This document shows positions 13,534-25,624 of a DNA stretch of 64,000 bases, piece after piece. The notes beneath the pieces were generated by a model. That model saw only the letters and a program-made list of their open reading frames with translations. It did not search any database and was not told where the DNA came from. A program made the position numbers and the translations under genes. The DNA lies in assembly GCA_002943765.1 (NCBI GenBank), contig PQWQ01000011.1, positions 1,736,001 through 1,800,000 of the forward strand, in the 5' to 3' direction. Source of the DNA: Psoroptes ovis (Eukaryota > Arthropoda > Arachnida > Sarcoptiformes > Psoroptidae). Every line of letters begins with the position of its first letter. Positions within the stretch are counted from its first letter, which is position 1.

Positions 13534-16324
13534 ATTGAATATTATGAACAATAATAATCATATATAATGGATGAGGTCATCAAAAAAATATCAATAAAGA
13601 TCGGTGGTAGTAATAGTGTTAATGATAATCAACAACAACAATAAATGAATGAATGGATGTATGAAATGGTAAATCATCAATCAAAAGTAAATAATTTAAA
13701 AAATATATTTGAAAATTGTTCAAATATGAAATGTTTGAAATAACCATTGAAAAATCAACAGAACAAATATTAAGCATTGACTTTGATAGATTACATTTTA
13801 AAGAAATTTTGAACATTGTTCGAAATTCATGTCATTGTTTATGGTATTTATTGTATCGATAGATAAATAATCATCGATTTTTTCGGAGATTTTCAAAAAT
13901 ATTTGTCATTTCTGTCCCCTATTTGACATGTTTGATTTTGAAATTTTGAAAAATTCAAGGGGAAAAAAGTGCTGATTAACTAATCATTCGGTCATTAATT
14001 CAACCATAATTACCTGAGCTAAAATAATTTAAATTTTAAATCAAAGTTTTTCCTTCAATAATTTCAAAGATTGAAGATTAACCAAGGAAGGGTTGGAAAA
14101 TTCAAAACCTTTTAATTTCATCAGATTGACCCTCTTAAAATACTGATATCATATACAAGAGAGAAAAATATTTGTTCAGTGGTCAAGGTATTTTTGAATT
14201 TTTTGCAAGGTTTTACAATGTATTTCAATTCAAACATTTTTTTTTTTTTTCATTTCTTGCAACAAAATGGAAAAAAATCAAACTAATGATGATGATGATG
14301 AAGGTAATGTAAGCATACAACATGGCGACAATCATCATCATCATTATCATCGTTATCATTATTATCACTAATGATAATAATAATCATAATAATGAAGATA
14401 TTATTAATTAACCCATCATTTTTTTTCGACTTTTATCAAATCATTTCATTTCAAATAGTTTCTGTCCATCTTTTCATAATAAGGAAAAATCACTCATTAT
14501 AATCATTTGGTCATTTAGATATTTGATATTTTTTTTTCTTTGTATATGGACAGTTGAATGTATTTACTTTGACAATTTTTTTTTTTTTTTTTTTGAAATC
14601 ATTTGAGGTAAAGGGCAGAAATGCTCATTATATTTATACCGATTCATTTCGATAATATGAAATGATGATCATGATCATCATGATTTGTCTTTGAAAGTAA
14701 TGATAATTATTTTCAATTGATTATTTTTGAATTGAAACGAAATTGAAGAAAAATTTGCCAAAATCAAATGACCGATTTGTTCAATCGTATTGATTTAATG
14801 AAGGAAGAAATAAAATAAAATAAAAAATTCCAAGCAAATTCAATGGATAGATGGATTCACAATATGTGTTCAATGAAATTGAATAGAAATGTTGTAATAA
14901 AATGCAGCAATTCATTTGTTGTTTAGCACCTAACCATCGACTTAATGACACCTGATTTTAGTTAAATTTTTGAAAAAAAACCTAAATAATAATAAATACA
15001 AGGAACAGTGACATTGTTACGAATAAGTCTTGTTTTTTGGACCAAAAAGAAAACAAAACCCGAAGAAAAACCTTAGATTTGGACCCAAAAACATTTATTT
15101 TCAAATTTTTATTGTTACAAAAACATTTCTACTTCTCAGAGGTCGTCTTTACAAAACCTCTCTAAGCTACCTTTCAATACCTTTTACCTTTCGGCAACAA
15201 CCGATCAGCGATATTTTTTTCGAAGGATTTTGGGATAATAAAAAATGTTTTGAGAAAAAACAGAAAAATCAAATGAAACGACATGGCTGTTGTTGGCTAT
15301 CGAAATATACAGCCAAAATTCAATTCAATTTATGTGTTTTCAAATCATCAAATCATTTCAATAATATCAAAAAAAGGAAAATATTTGAAAATTACCACCA
15401 TCATCATCAAAAACTCGAAGATCTTGCATTGAAGTTTTATTGATTTCCTCACTGCATTTTACACTCAAAATTTCAAATATCTCAAATATGAACACAAAAA
15501 ACGAAGCGAAATATTCAAAAATCATTGTCGAGACAATAAATGATCAAAATATAATAAAAATTTGCATTGAAAAATTGAATCATATGCATATTTCGTTATT
15601 TTCATTCAGTCTAAATCCAATGGATGGTCAACAATTGGGGAAAATTAATAATGGTAATAATCGTAAAATGCACACACACACATACATACAGATACACACA
15701 CGAGATATATTTTGTGGAACCATTTTGTCTTGAAACGAATTTTTCCTCTCTCTCTCTCTCCTCGATTATTGATTTAGCTGATGACAATTCGCTGGCAAAT
15801 AAAATAAAATAAAATGACGGCGACGACATGTATGCCGAAGCAACGAAAATCAGTCAACTCTGATTTATTTTTGCTTTATTTCTTCTGTGATATTTTGTCT
15901 TACAGTCATTCATTGATTTGTTCATTGGTTCAAACATTCAGTCATTCAAACATTCATTGATTCAAATGATTCATTCATTCATTGATTTCAGAGTTTTCTT
16001 ATTATTCATATTCATATTATTAATATGAACCATATACGATCAATAACAAACAAATAACAAACGAATAATTGAAAATGATTTGAAATAATAATAATAATAA
16101 TAATACATAAATCGAAATGATATTTTTGTTATCTTTGATTCACGAAATATGAATATATTTATGCTATAAGTGTGTGTATGCTGTGTGTATTTGTCTTTTG
16201 GACAAATTATAATAATCGTAAAAAATATAATAACTGTCAAAAAAATCCAAATGGCGATATAATCGTGAGAAGGTGAATTTTTTTCTGTGTAATATTTGTA
16301 CATTTGAGTGAAAATAATATTATA

Positions 16325-16405
16325 TTAGGTTGTCCGAAAAGTTCATTCCGCTCAATCGGATAGAGTTGCTCATGAAAATCGGCCTGAACTTTTCGGACAG
16401 CCTAT
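16325..16405 (+). mobile_element. Palindromic mariner-like MITE, copy 3 (core B)
   Basis: About 80 bp, starting TTAGGTTGTCCGAAAAGTT after TA and ending TTTTCGGACAGCCTA. The core carries GATAGAGTTGCTCATGAAAA, which defines subfamily B. The right edge is slightly decayed, with no clean TA. Confidence 0.85.
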
Positions 16406-18432
16406 TGTTTTTCTCGAAAGGATATCTTGGAAATAACAATTACAAATAATAATCGACGATATATAAACGATATATAAATTTACATTTTTTCAATAAATAT
16501 CAATTTCATAATTCAAAATGGAAAGATAATCGATATTATGAATGAGTATTTTATCGTCTTCTCATTCACTTCTTAGGATCGAAATTTAAGCTGAATCATT
16601 CATTTATTTAAATAAGTATAGTCATTGAGGTCATAATCATCATCATCTTAGTCAATGATGATGATCATAAACACCTTTTATTCTCACCCATTTAATAGGA
16701 ACAAACAAATCTGATGTGATCATCTCCACCACCACCACCACAACTACTGATATTATTATTATGATGACGATCATCTTCAATTTGAGATTTGAATTTTTGA
16801 TGTTCTTTGATTTTTGTTTGTTCGACTTATAGCCTCAACTCAAATCTATGAATATGTAAAGTAATGATGTAATTTTTCCCTCCTACTGATATTGACCAAA
16901 TCTAGTGCAAAATCACCAATATTACAATCGCATTGAATGACTACTAATCATAGTAATCATCATCGTTTATTGTTGGTAAAAATCTCGTCCATCTCGGCTA
17001 TCTTTTGAATATTTTTGGTTTGATTTTGGCTTCTTTTTATATTCATAATCAAAATGATGTATAATCAAGCCATAATAATAGTAATAATGATAATAATGAT
17101 AATCATATAATGGATAATGATGAGGTGTGGTTTCATCAAATAGATCATCAATTGATATCTATTTGATTAGATAGAGATAACTAGATGATGATCAATTTTT
17201 TCAATGATTATTATTTGAATAACAAATGATAGAATTTCAGCTTCAATTTCATTTCATATCATTAACATTATTAGCATCATTTATTATCGATTTATTATTT
17301 GCATATGTTCATATCGAATAAACATATGAATATTGCATTATGTGTGTAAAGCTAGAAGCAATCATTTACAAAGCATCAATCATTCAATAAATCTATCATT
17401 AGTGATAACATTTAAATCAATCAATCAATCGATTGTTATTATTATCATCATCGACGAATAGATGTAGTAAAGTTGAATCAAATCAAAATAATCAGAAACA
17501 AATTGCGTGAAAGAATTGTACGAATTTTTTTAGGGCTAATCAGATTGTCATTAATGGTTTAGGCTGTTTAAAGCTTGAAAATTGAAGCATTAAAAAAGCA
17601 TTTTGTTGTGTAAACTATATTACAGCGACTTCAACGAGTTAACTTTCTTTAAAAAGTAGTCTGAATCTGCCTTGAAATTATTTAATAATCACTCAAAAAA
17701 AAAAAAAAAAAAATTCTTTTTTAATGATGTTACTTTAGACTATTTAAGGCTAAGACTAAAGTCTAAAAATAAGGTCTGATGATTTTCAGAGCTTTGATTC
17801 ATGTCATTTAATTTTTTTCAAAAAAACAAATTAGCAAATTATATTTAGTTTAAGCTAAGAAAATATGGATCATTCACATCATCATAGTCATCATCAAGTA
17901 TTACGATCATAATCATCATAATGATCATTGTCAACATCAACACATTTGTTTTGGAAATGTTTTTGGGTAGGTAGATGAATTTCGGTATTTGTAGGAATAA
18001 GCTCAATGCAATACGATAGCTTAGTAAAACATTGGATTTGTAATTCTTCATTTGTTATCAGACAGAATTTAGAATTGAAAAGATATGGAATAAAAATGAA
18101 AACAAAACTGCCCTGAAGTTAGAATCGTATTTGGCAAGCAAACACACTCTCAAACACAGTTTCACAGATGTATTTATTAAATATTTGTGTTTAATAACAA
18201 TGGATGATAATAACTGAATTTCAGAGGATTTTCAGAGTGTTTGGAAAATGAATGAAGCAAAAGAAAATTATGGAACAAGTACGGTGTAGTAAAGTATGGA
18301 TCTGAGATATGATCTAAAATACATTGAATTACAAACAGCAACGACATCAACAACAACAACAAAATATATTATCCTCTCACACAAATCTTTCGAAAAATGA
18401 AAATGATCAGTAGAAAATAATAATACGGAATT

Positions 18433-18436
<4 letters not shown>

Positions 18437-18465
<29 letters not shown>
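18437..18465 (+). repeat. (ATT)n microsatellite
   Basis: About 29 bases of uninterrupted ATT triplets. Confidence 0.9.
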
Positions 18466-18529
18466 CTCAAATACTGTGCCAAATTTAATACGACGTACAC
18501 ACACCCTTACAAACCCTAAAGGTATATTA

Positions 18530-18572
18530 ACACACCAACACCAACACCAACACACACACACACCAAGACACC
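18530..18572 (+). repeat. CA / CAACAC compound microsatellite
   Basis: A CA-rich array mixing CACCAA hexamers with pure CA and ending in CCAAGACA repeats. Confidence 0.8.
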
Positions 18573-21500
18573 AAGACTTATAATTCGATATTATTATTAT
18601 TATTATTATCAAATGTTTGATATTGTTTAATATCTTTGAATGATGATGATGGTGTGGATAAACAACAAAGACAATGAGACAAAATGAAAGTATTTACAAG
18701 TGAATTGAATTGAAAAAGTTTTTTCATTTTCATTTCAATTCATTCTCCTGAAATGAAATTTTTCATTTTAAAAAATAAAAAAACTAATACTTTATACGAT
18801 TATACACAAAAACTATAGACAATGATGATATACCCCTCAAACAGTAATACAAACACACACACAATGATTAACTATTGTTGAGCATCAATTCCTAGGGTTT
18901 GTATTTGTATTTGTATTTGTTTCATAAGCTTTTCAAGTAAAGATAATAATAATAATAATAATAATGAAAATGAAATGAACATTATCACACATCGATAAAC
19001 AACTTGTTTCATCATTAAATATCATTTATTTTTGTATTATTATTATTATTATTATTACAATTCAATGATATTTGATCTTAATACTTTTTTTTTAGATTTT
19101 AAAATGAAATGAAATTTGAAATTTCCAAAATTTTTCATTTTCAATTTTAAAACTAAAAAATGTTCATCAAATATAGATGATAATAATGATATTAAACAGT
19201 AAAGCACACACAGTTATAAATGCTCGATGATTGAATTTTGTGAATCAAAATGAATTGAAATGAATTTTCCAGGAGTGAATTCAGGGATACATTCAGTAAT
19301 ATTACCAAATACGTATATCATTTAATATACGACAAAGAAATTGATCAGGAATTATAATTTTTTTCAAAATTATTTTCTCAAAAACTGTGAAATAAAATAA
19401 AAGTAAAAGTAAAAAAATTAAACATTTTTATATACACTTTGACAAACATAATTGTCATTTGTATGATCATATGTAATAATATATCAACATAACTAATACA
19501 TAGTAAAAACATTGATTCAAGTTGAAAAATTTTCATTTTCTCTCATTTTCATTTTTAGTTTTAATGTTTGTTTTTCAAATCAATTGAATTTGAATCATTG
19601 AAAATTTTTCAAAATCATTTTGTACCGTAAACTAAGCAAAAAAGCAGCAAGTAAAGCACAATTTTCATTCAATTTCAGGCAAAGAAAAAATTAATAAAGT
19701 GCAAATCAAATTAAGAATTCTATGTATTTTTTTAAGGGGCAAAATTCAAAATTCCTATTTTTGTATTTCAGTATAGAATCTACGAAGAGAAAAGAATCAG
19801 GAAATTTCAGGAATAAACTCTGAAAAATCCTTGCAGATTGTCGTCAAATTTACCAATCAAAGATATGGAAATCCATGAATGAAATCCAGTGCAGACAAGC
19901 AAAGTTGTCTAAGCATTCACTGGTGTAACATGAAACAAAAAATTGAAGAATATGGAAAAATTTATTGGATTTTGAAAAATTTCCATAAAAGATAATGATT
20001 TCAAAAAATGATTCTTAATGGAATCATATATTGAATCAATGAATAATAATAATAATAGCAATGATTATCTTATGAAGAGAGAATAATAATCGAAAATAAT
20101 GGAAATTAAAACGATTTGACACATTCACATTCACATTTATATTTCACATTGATTCGTTTATGTGAATATTTTGTTTCAAATCATCAAATAAATGGAATTA
20201 CATAAATCCATTTATAAATTCAAAGAAAAAAATGATGATTTTCATAATTCTCATTATCCAAAAAGGATGAAATAATGATGACGATGATCGAGGATACGAA
20301 AAAATTGAATGACAGTAAAAAATGGAATCGAAAAATCCGAATGGAATCAAATTGGATGAAACAAAATACCAAATTCATTCGATTCAAAATGTTGACCAAA
20401 ATTTGGAAATACAAAATTATTCGTTGAGGGTTTGAAAAACCCTTATAAAAAACCATTATCAATGGATTATGGAGTATGAATTTTGCATCCAATGACAATT
20501 TCAACCATTCAATTGTTTAAATTTTGTCAACAATTAAACAATGACGCACATTGAAACAGTTTGGAACAGTTCAAAATATGAATTTTAAATTTTTTTTTTT
20601 TCAAAAATTCAATTGTGCATGGTCACACACGCAGCATGTGATAAGCACTAAACGATGCACGATGTATCCACACCCGAAGATAAATTTATGATTTTTCAAT
20701 AATCATGGTTTTCAAAATTGGAAAACATCATCAAATGGAAATGAATCTTCAAATAATAACTAATAATTCAGCTAAGCAATCGAGGATTTTGTTTTGATTT
20801 CTTAGGAAAATTTGATTTTTTTTCCCATCATGACCTTGAATAGAGGTAAAGGTTTTTACAAGGTTTAAGGTTATTAATCTTGAAAATTTTCACGTTTAAC
20901 AAATGAATTTCAACAATTGAATTTCAATTTTCTCCTTATTGAAAATCATTCAACCAATCACTAATCAATTTGACCAAAATGTTTTTGAACAAATATATGA
21001 ATTCAAATTCAAATACACACAGAGAAAATTATGATTTGTTTCTTCTCATATATGTGAACGAGGAAAATTTGGATCAATGAGAGCAAAAAAATTATTTGAA
21101 TTTGACAATTTGAAATTATTGTTCCCTGAAATTCCCAAATTTTGGCATATGTCATAGAGATAACAATGATCCAAATAATAATAATAATAATGAAAAGCAT
21201 CACGTGTGTCATTGTCAAATTTCGTAGCCGAGTATTTTTAAAGAGAAATAAGCATTATGGACGATATTTTAGTTGGAATATCTGAGATTTGATATTTTAA
21301 CACAACACAATATCCACCAATCGAATCGTTCATTATATTTTTATTTGTTTGCTTTGAACACTGATTGCATTGAACACTGATGATGATGATGATGGTTTGT
21401 TCATTGAACAACAATTGATTATTATGTGTACAAAGCATTGGTGAATTCATTGGATTGAAATGAATTTTCGAATCCAAAAATTAAAATTGGATTCATTCAA

Positions 21501-21954
21501 ATATTTCTCATTTCTGATATCTTTTGTACAGTGAATATTCAATATATTCGCTGGGAGAAAATCATTTTCAAATAGTTAAAATTTCAATTCAGCTAAACGC
21601 ACGCCAACAATCCAACTATTCAACAACCAACCACCAACAACAATTTGACAATGAACGACTGTCGATTTGAAGAATTTTAATTCTGAATTTAATCAAAATG
21701 AAATTGAAATAAATAAATAAATCCGAAAGTAAATAGCAAATCCTATGAACTATTTAATAACAAGAATTGAAAATAGACAAGATATATCAGGATTTTGAAT
21801 TGTGTATTATATTGATCATTATTATTTGTATGTATTATCTGAATTTTATTTGACATTAAATCACAGTGGATGAATGAAAATGAATGAATGAATGAATCCG
21901 ATGTCATTGTCGAAATGGTGAAGCATTTCTCTTTTCAAATTGATATTATTATTA

Positions 21955-22035
21955 TTAGGTTGTCACATAAGTTCTTGCCGTTTTTCTAATGAAAAAAAAC
22001 CTCAAAAAATGGCAAGAACTTATAGGACAATCCAA
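21955..22035. mobile_element. Palindromic mariner-like MITE, copy 4 (variant core)
   Basis: 81 bp between TA dinucleotides. The left arm reads TTAGGTTGTCACATAAGTTC and the right arm ends AAGAACTTATAGGACAATCC. The arms pair well beyond the usual termini (AAGTTCTTGCC with GGCAAGAACTT). The centre matches neither core A nor core B. Confidence 0.8.
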
Positions 22036-23008
22036 TATTATTGATAATCAAAGGGGATTTTATTTTATTTCATTTCATTTTCGGGGATAAATAAAAAATG
22101 AAATAAAATTTCAAGTGTCCTCTTATTTTTGGATCAAAATATGAGGAGAAAAATTCAAGACTATAGATTTGAAGTGATCATCATCATTTGATCACAAAAA
22201 ATTGATTTCACAATTTGTTTGTTTGTTTGTTTGTTCGTTCGTCAGTTGTTATTTATTCATTCATTCGAAATGAGATTATTTTTTATATTTGAGATTCGGA
22301 TGAATTTTTGGAAGAATTAAATGGAAAAATATTCGTTTGAAAATAAAAAAAAAAATCCAAACGTCATCAATGATAATAATTCGGTTGATCCAATATTAGA
22401 AATGCAATTTTATCACTTGAATTTTCATATATTTCAAAGAATTTAATTGTGGATCAGCAAAAAAAATAGATGAAATAAATTCACATATAATCAAATCAAA
22501 AATCAAAAGAGAAACCCTAGGAATGTGTTCAATGTTATTAGGTTTAGTCCTATTTTAGTCATAGGTGCTATGTATTAATTCGGTATTTCGACGGCAAACG
22601 ACATGCAAATATTCAATGAATCACATTCAATGAATCTAAGATTTTAATTTGAATTTCTTTCAATTTTTACACCTTTTGAAAATTTGAAATTTTCTAAGAA
22701 ATTCAATTTCAACTTAATTACAACATTTTTTGAAGATTCAACCATAGAATTGTCGAAAAGTTGAACCACCAACCGTTTTTCATTGAATTTCAGAGGTGAG
22801 TTTTGAATGGAAACGAAAAGCGTAAATCTAAAACTTTTCTGTACAATTTGATTCCTGTATAAAAAAAACTCTAGCCTTTATGATTCAATAATTATGATTT
22901 TCAATGATTTATAATTGCTGGTGCTGTTGTTGTTGCCGTTATTGTCGACAATGTCGCTGGTTGATGATAATAATCATAAGTGAAATAGCATTATTATCAC
23001 TTTTAATA

Positions 23009-23090
23009 TTAGGCTGTCCGAAAAATTCATTCTGCTTGTTCACGATAGAGTTGTTCATAAAAATCGGCCAGAACTTTCCGGACAACCTGA
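23009..23090 (+). mobile_element. Palindromic mariner-like MITE, copy 5 (core B)
   Basis: 82 bp, starting TTAGGCTGTCCGAAAAATTC after TA and ending CTTTCCGGACAACCTGA. Core B is recognisable by GATAGAGTTGTTCATAAAAA. Confidence 0.85.
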
Positions 23091-23460
23091 TGTATTGTAA
23101 ATTGTATTATCACAATTTCACTTTAATCATCATTATTATTAGAATGAAACACAAATAAAAATAGAAGAATATTGTCACATAAAAATATGACAAAAACAGA
23201 TACTTTTCAATACTTTTGTTGTTGTACAGTACATACTGTGACTCAACTCATTCGGCTCTATTCAATTGAATCCTATTCAATTTGATTCAATTTTTCATAT
23301 TTTTTGGTTGATTGACGATATAATAAAAATATGTGAAAATTGAATGAATGAAAGAATTCGCTGAAGTAGCAGCTTGTAATCAGCGAAAAAAATGAATTTG
23401 AAATATGAAAATATGGAATAAAAATTTTCATTTTTCGAAAAGAGAAAACAACATTAACAA

Positions 23461-23592
23461 ATGATGATGATTATAATCAATGATAATAATAATAATAATA
23501 ATAATAATGATGATGATCAACCAGGAGAGCGAAGAGTGAAAAAAGTTTCCAAAGTTGCTGTTGGTGGAAGAATTTCAAAAAGTAATAATAAG
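23461..23592 (+). CDS. Possible short coding exon, unrecognised
   Basis: From the ATG at 23461 the frame gives an Asn/Asp-rich start encoded by an AAT/GAT repeat. A basic, non-repetitive stretch follows (PGERRVKKVSKVAVGGR) with locally raised GC, up to AAG at a GTAACC donor-like site at 23593. The exon would be 44 codons and end in phase 0. No domain, no recognisable homologue and no partner exon; it may be chance. Confidence 0.15.
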
Positions 23593-23897
23593 GTAACCTA
23601 TTGGAACCTATTCGCAACATTCGCGTCATCGATTAGATTTTTTTTTTTTTTGATGAAATGAATGGGAAAAACAAAAATTGTCAAAATTTTTTGCACCAAA
23701 TTTTAACTAACCTTATTAAATAATAATGATAATAATAATCACAATGGGTACTTCATTATGAAATGTGATTGTCATCAAAAAAAAAGTAAAGTTGGGTAAA
23801 AATGTAAGACAAATCAAAAGAAATTCAATTAAACAATCGTCGACAATAATTTTGTTTCAAATCATCATTTGTTTAAATTGGAAAGAATCAGAAGTGC

Positions 23898-23970
23898 AAG
23901 AAATCAGCGAAAACCTTAAGAAATGAGAGAAAAACCATAAGAAATCAGAAACAACCATAAGAAATCGTAG
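23898..23970 (+). repeat. Degenerate 20-21 bp minisatellite
   Basis: Units starting AAGAAATCAG or AAGAAATGAG and ending AACC(A/T)T begin at 23898, 23918, 23939 and 23959, the last being partial. Unit lengths are 20, 21 and 20 bases. A true tandem array, unlike the triplet repeats around it. Confidence 0.65.
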
Positions 23971-25544
23971 GGACTATAGAATTTCTTTCGCCGGAAAATC
24001 AAAGGTGTAAAAATCGAAATAATGTAAATGATGACCGGTGAAAACAATTAAAAATGTAATAATGATTCGTCAGTGTGAATAATCTGAAATTTGAACAAAA
24101 TAATTCATGAGAAAAATAGCCAGGGAAATCCAGTAAAAATCAATGCTGTAAATCAAATCAATTTAATGAATTTAATGAATTCAAATTTCGAAATTCAAAA
24201 TGGCAAAAATTCACCGGGTTAATCAAAGCTAGAAATTCATAAAAATTTCATTTTAAAATTGTACGATTGAAAAATTTCAATTCAATTCAATTCGATTCAA
24301 TTGAATTCTTCTGCTTTCAAAGTGTGGAATCAAAGCGGAACAGCAAAAAGCCAAAAAACCATCAAAAAATTGAAACCATTTGTGAGAATTGTTTAACTCT
24401 TTGAGAATTCAATTTTTCAAAATAAATAAAAAAAAAATTTTCCCATTGATTTGCGCACAACAACAAACAACAATCACCAGCAATCAGTGATTGTGTGAAA
24501 AGCCATTAAAATGTTTTGAAATTTATTTTGGTTTTTCATGTGTTGTTGAAGCAAAGATTCATGGAAATTTCAAACCATCAGCCAGAAAACCGCAAAAATG
24601 AATGCGATTTTCCCCATTGAATCAAAATTGATTCAAAGCGAACAAGTTGAATCACAAATGAAATTTATTTCAAAAAATTCAAAGAGAAAAACCTCAAAAA
24701 ATAAAAAATAAAATAAAATAAAACTCTGGTAAACCCTCTGAATATGAAATCAAATAAACACAAAAGCATTTATAATAATAATAATCATTTCAATAATAAT
24801 AGAAATTTAGTGTAAAAAAACTTTATTTTCTCACATTTAAATTTGTATAATTTCAATTGAATCTCAAACAAAAAATACAAATGACAACGAACAAACAAAC
24901 ATTAAATTTAAATCCAGCAAAAAAAAAGAAGATAATAACAATGATAAGTAGTAATGATGATAATGATGATGATGATACAAAACGATGTTACAAATGATGA
25001 TTTCAAATACAAATATCCATACACAATGGCAATGGAATGGTAAATACAAGGCGTCAAGTATGTGTGTGTGTGTGTGTTTTTCTCAATTGTTATTGAACAT
25101 TTCTTTCATTTTTATTTGAATGGATTCGAGACAAATTCAAATACAAATTCAATTGTTGTTAATGCATACAACACAACACAATACAACGATACAATACATT
25201 GTATATTCACAATGCATCGATTGACGACATAGAATTACGAGCAGTAAAAATGAATAAATGAAATGAATATGAATCGAAATCAATTTACTTTTTGATATTT
25301 GTTGTAAAGCTAAAAGACTATAGTAAAGGAGTAAAGAGTTTTCCATTCAAATTCATTCAAAGCTTAACGAAATTGAATGGAATAAATTCCGAATCAAAAT
25401 GAAGAAAAAAATGGATTCAAATGAAACAAACGAAAATGAATCAATGTTTCAATCAACTTTGATTCACAAAAATGGATGAAATGAAATAATGGTATTTAAG
25501 ATTTAGCATTATATCATTATATGGTATGACTTTTTGGATATATA

Positions 25545-25624
25545 TTAGGTTGTCCGGAAAGTTTATTCCGCTTAATCAATAGAGTTTCTCATGGAAATCG
25601 GCCAGAACTTTTTGGACAACCTAA
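25545..25624 (+). mobile_element. Palindromic mariner-like MITE, copy 6 (core B)
   Basis: 80 bp with clean TA on both sides. It begins TTAGGTTGTCCGGAAAGTT and ends TTTTTGGACAACCTAA. The core has AATAGAGTTTCTCATGGAAA, subfamily B. Confidence 0.87.

Larger units (their letters stand above)
4585..16324. other. Non-coding AT-rich DNA around MITE copy 2
   Basis: Nothing gene-like. Contains CA runs (4378-4396 and ~6898-6912), long poly-A tracts (~10809-10831 and ~11197-11215), poly-T tracts (~9681-9700 and ~14577-14594), an AAATACC-type degenerate repeat at 10008-10053, and many GAT/ATC blocks. The 137-codon frame at 15030-15443 spans low-complexity sequence, shows no domain, and I do not call it a gene. 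Confidence 0.65.

Noticed and set aside
15030..15443. 137-codon open frame on the plus strand
   Set aside because: Lys/Asn/Phe-rich low-complexity composition, no domain, no splice context. Frames of this length can arise by chance in such repeat-rich DNA.
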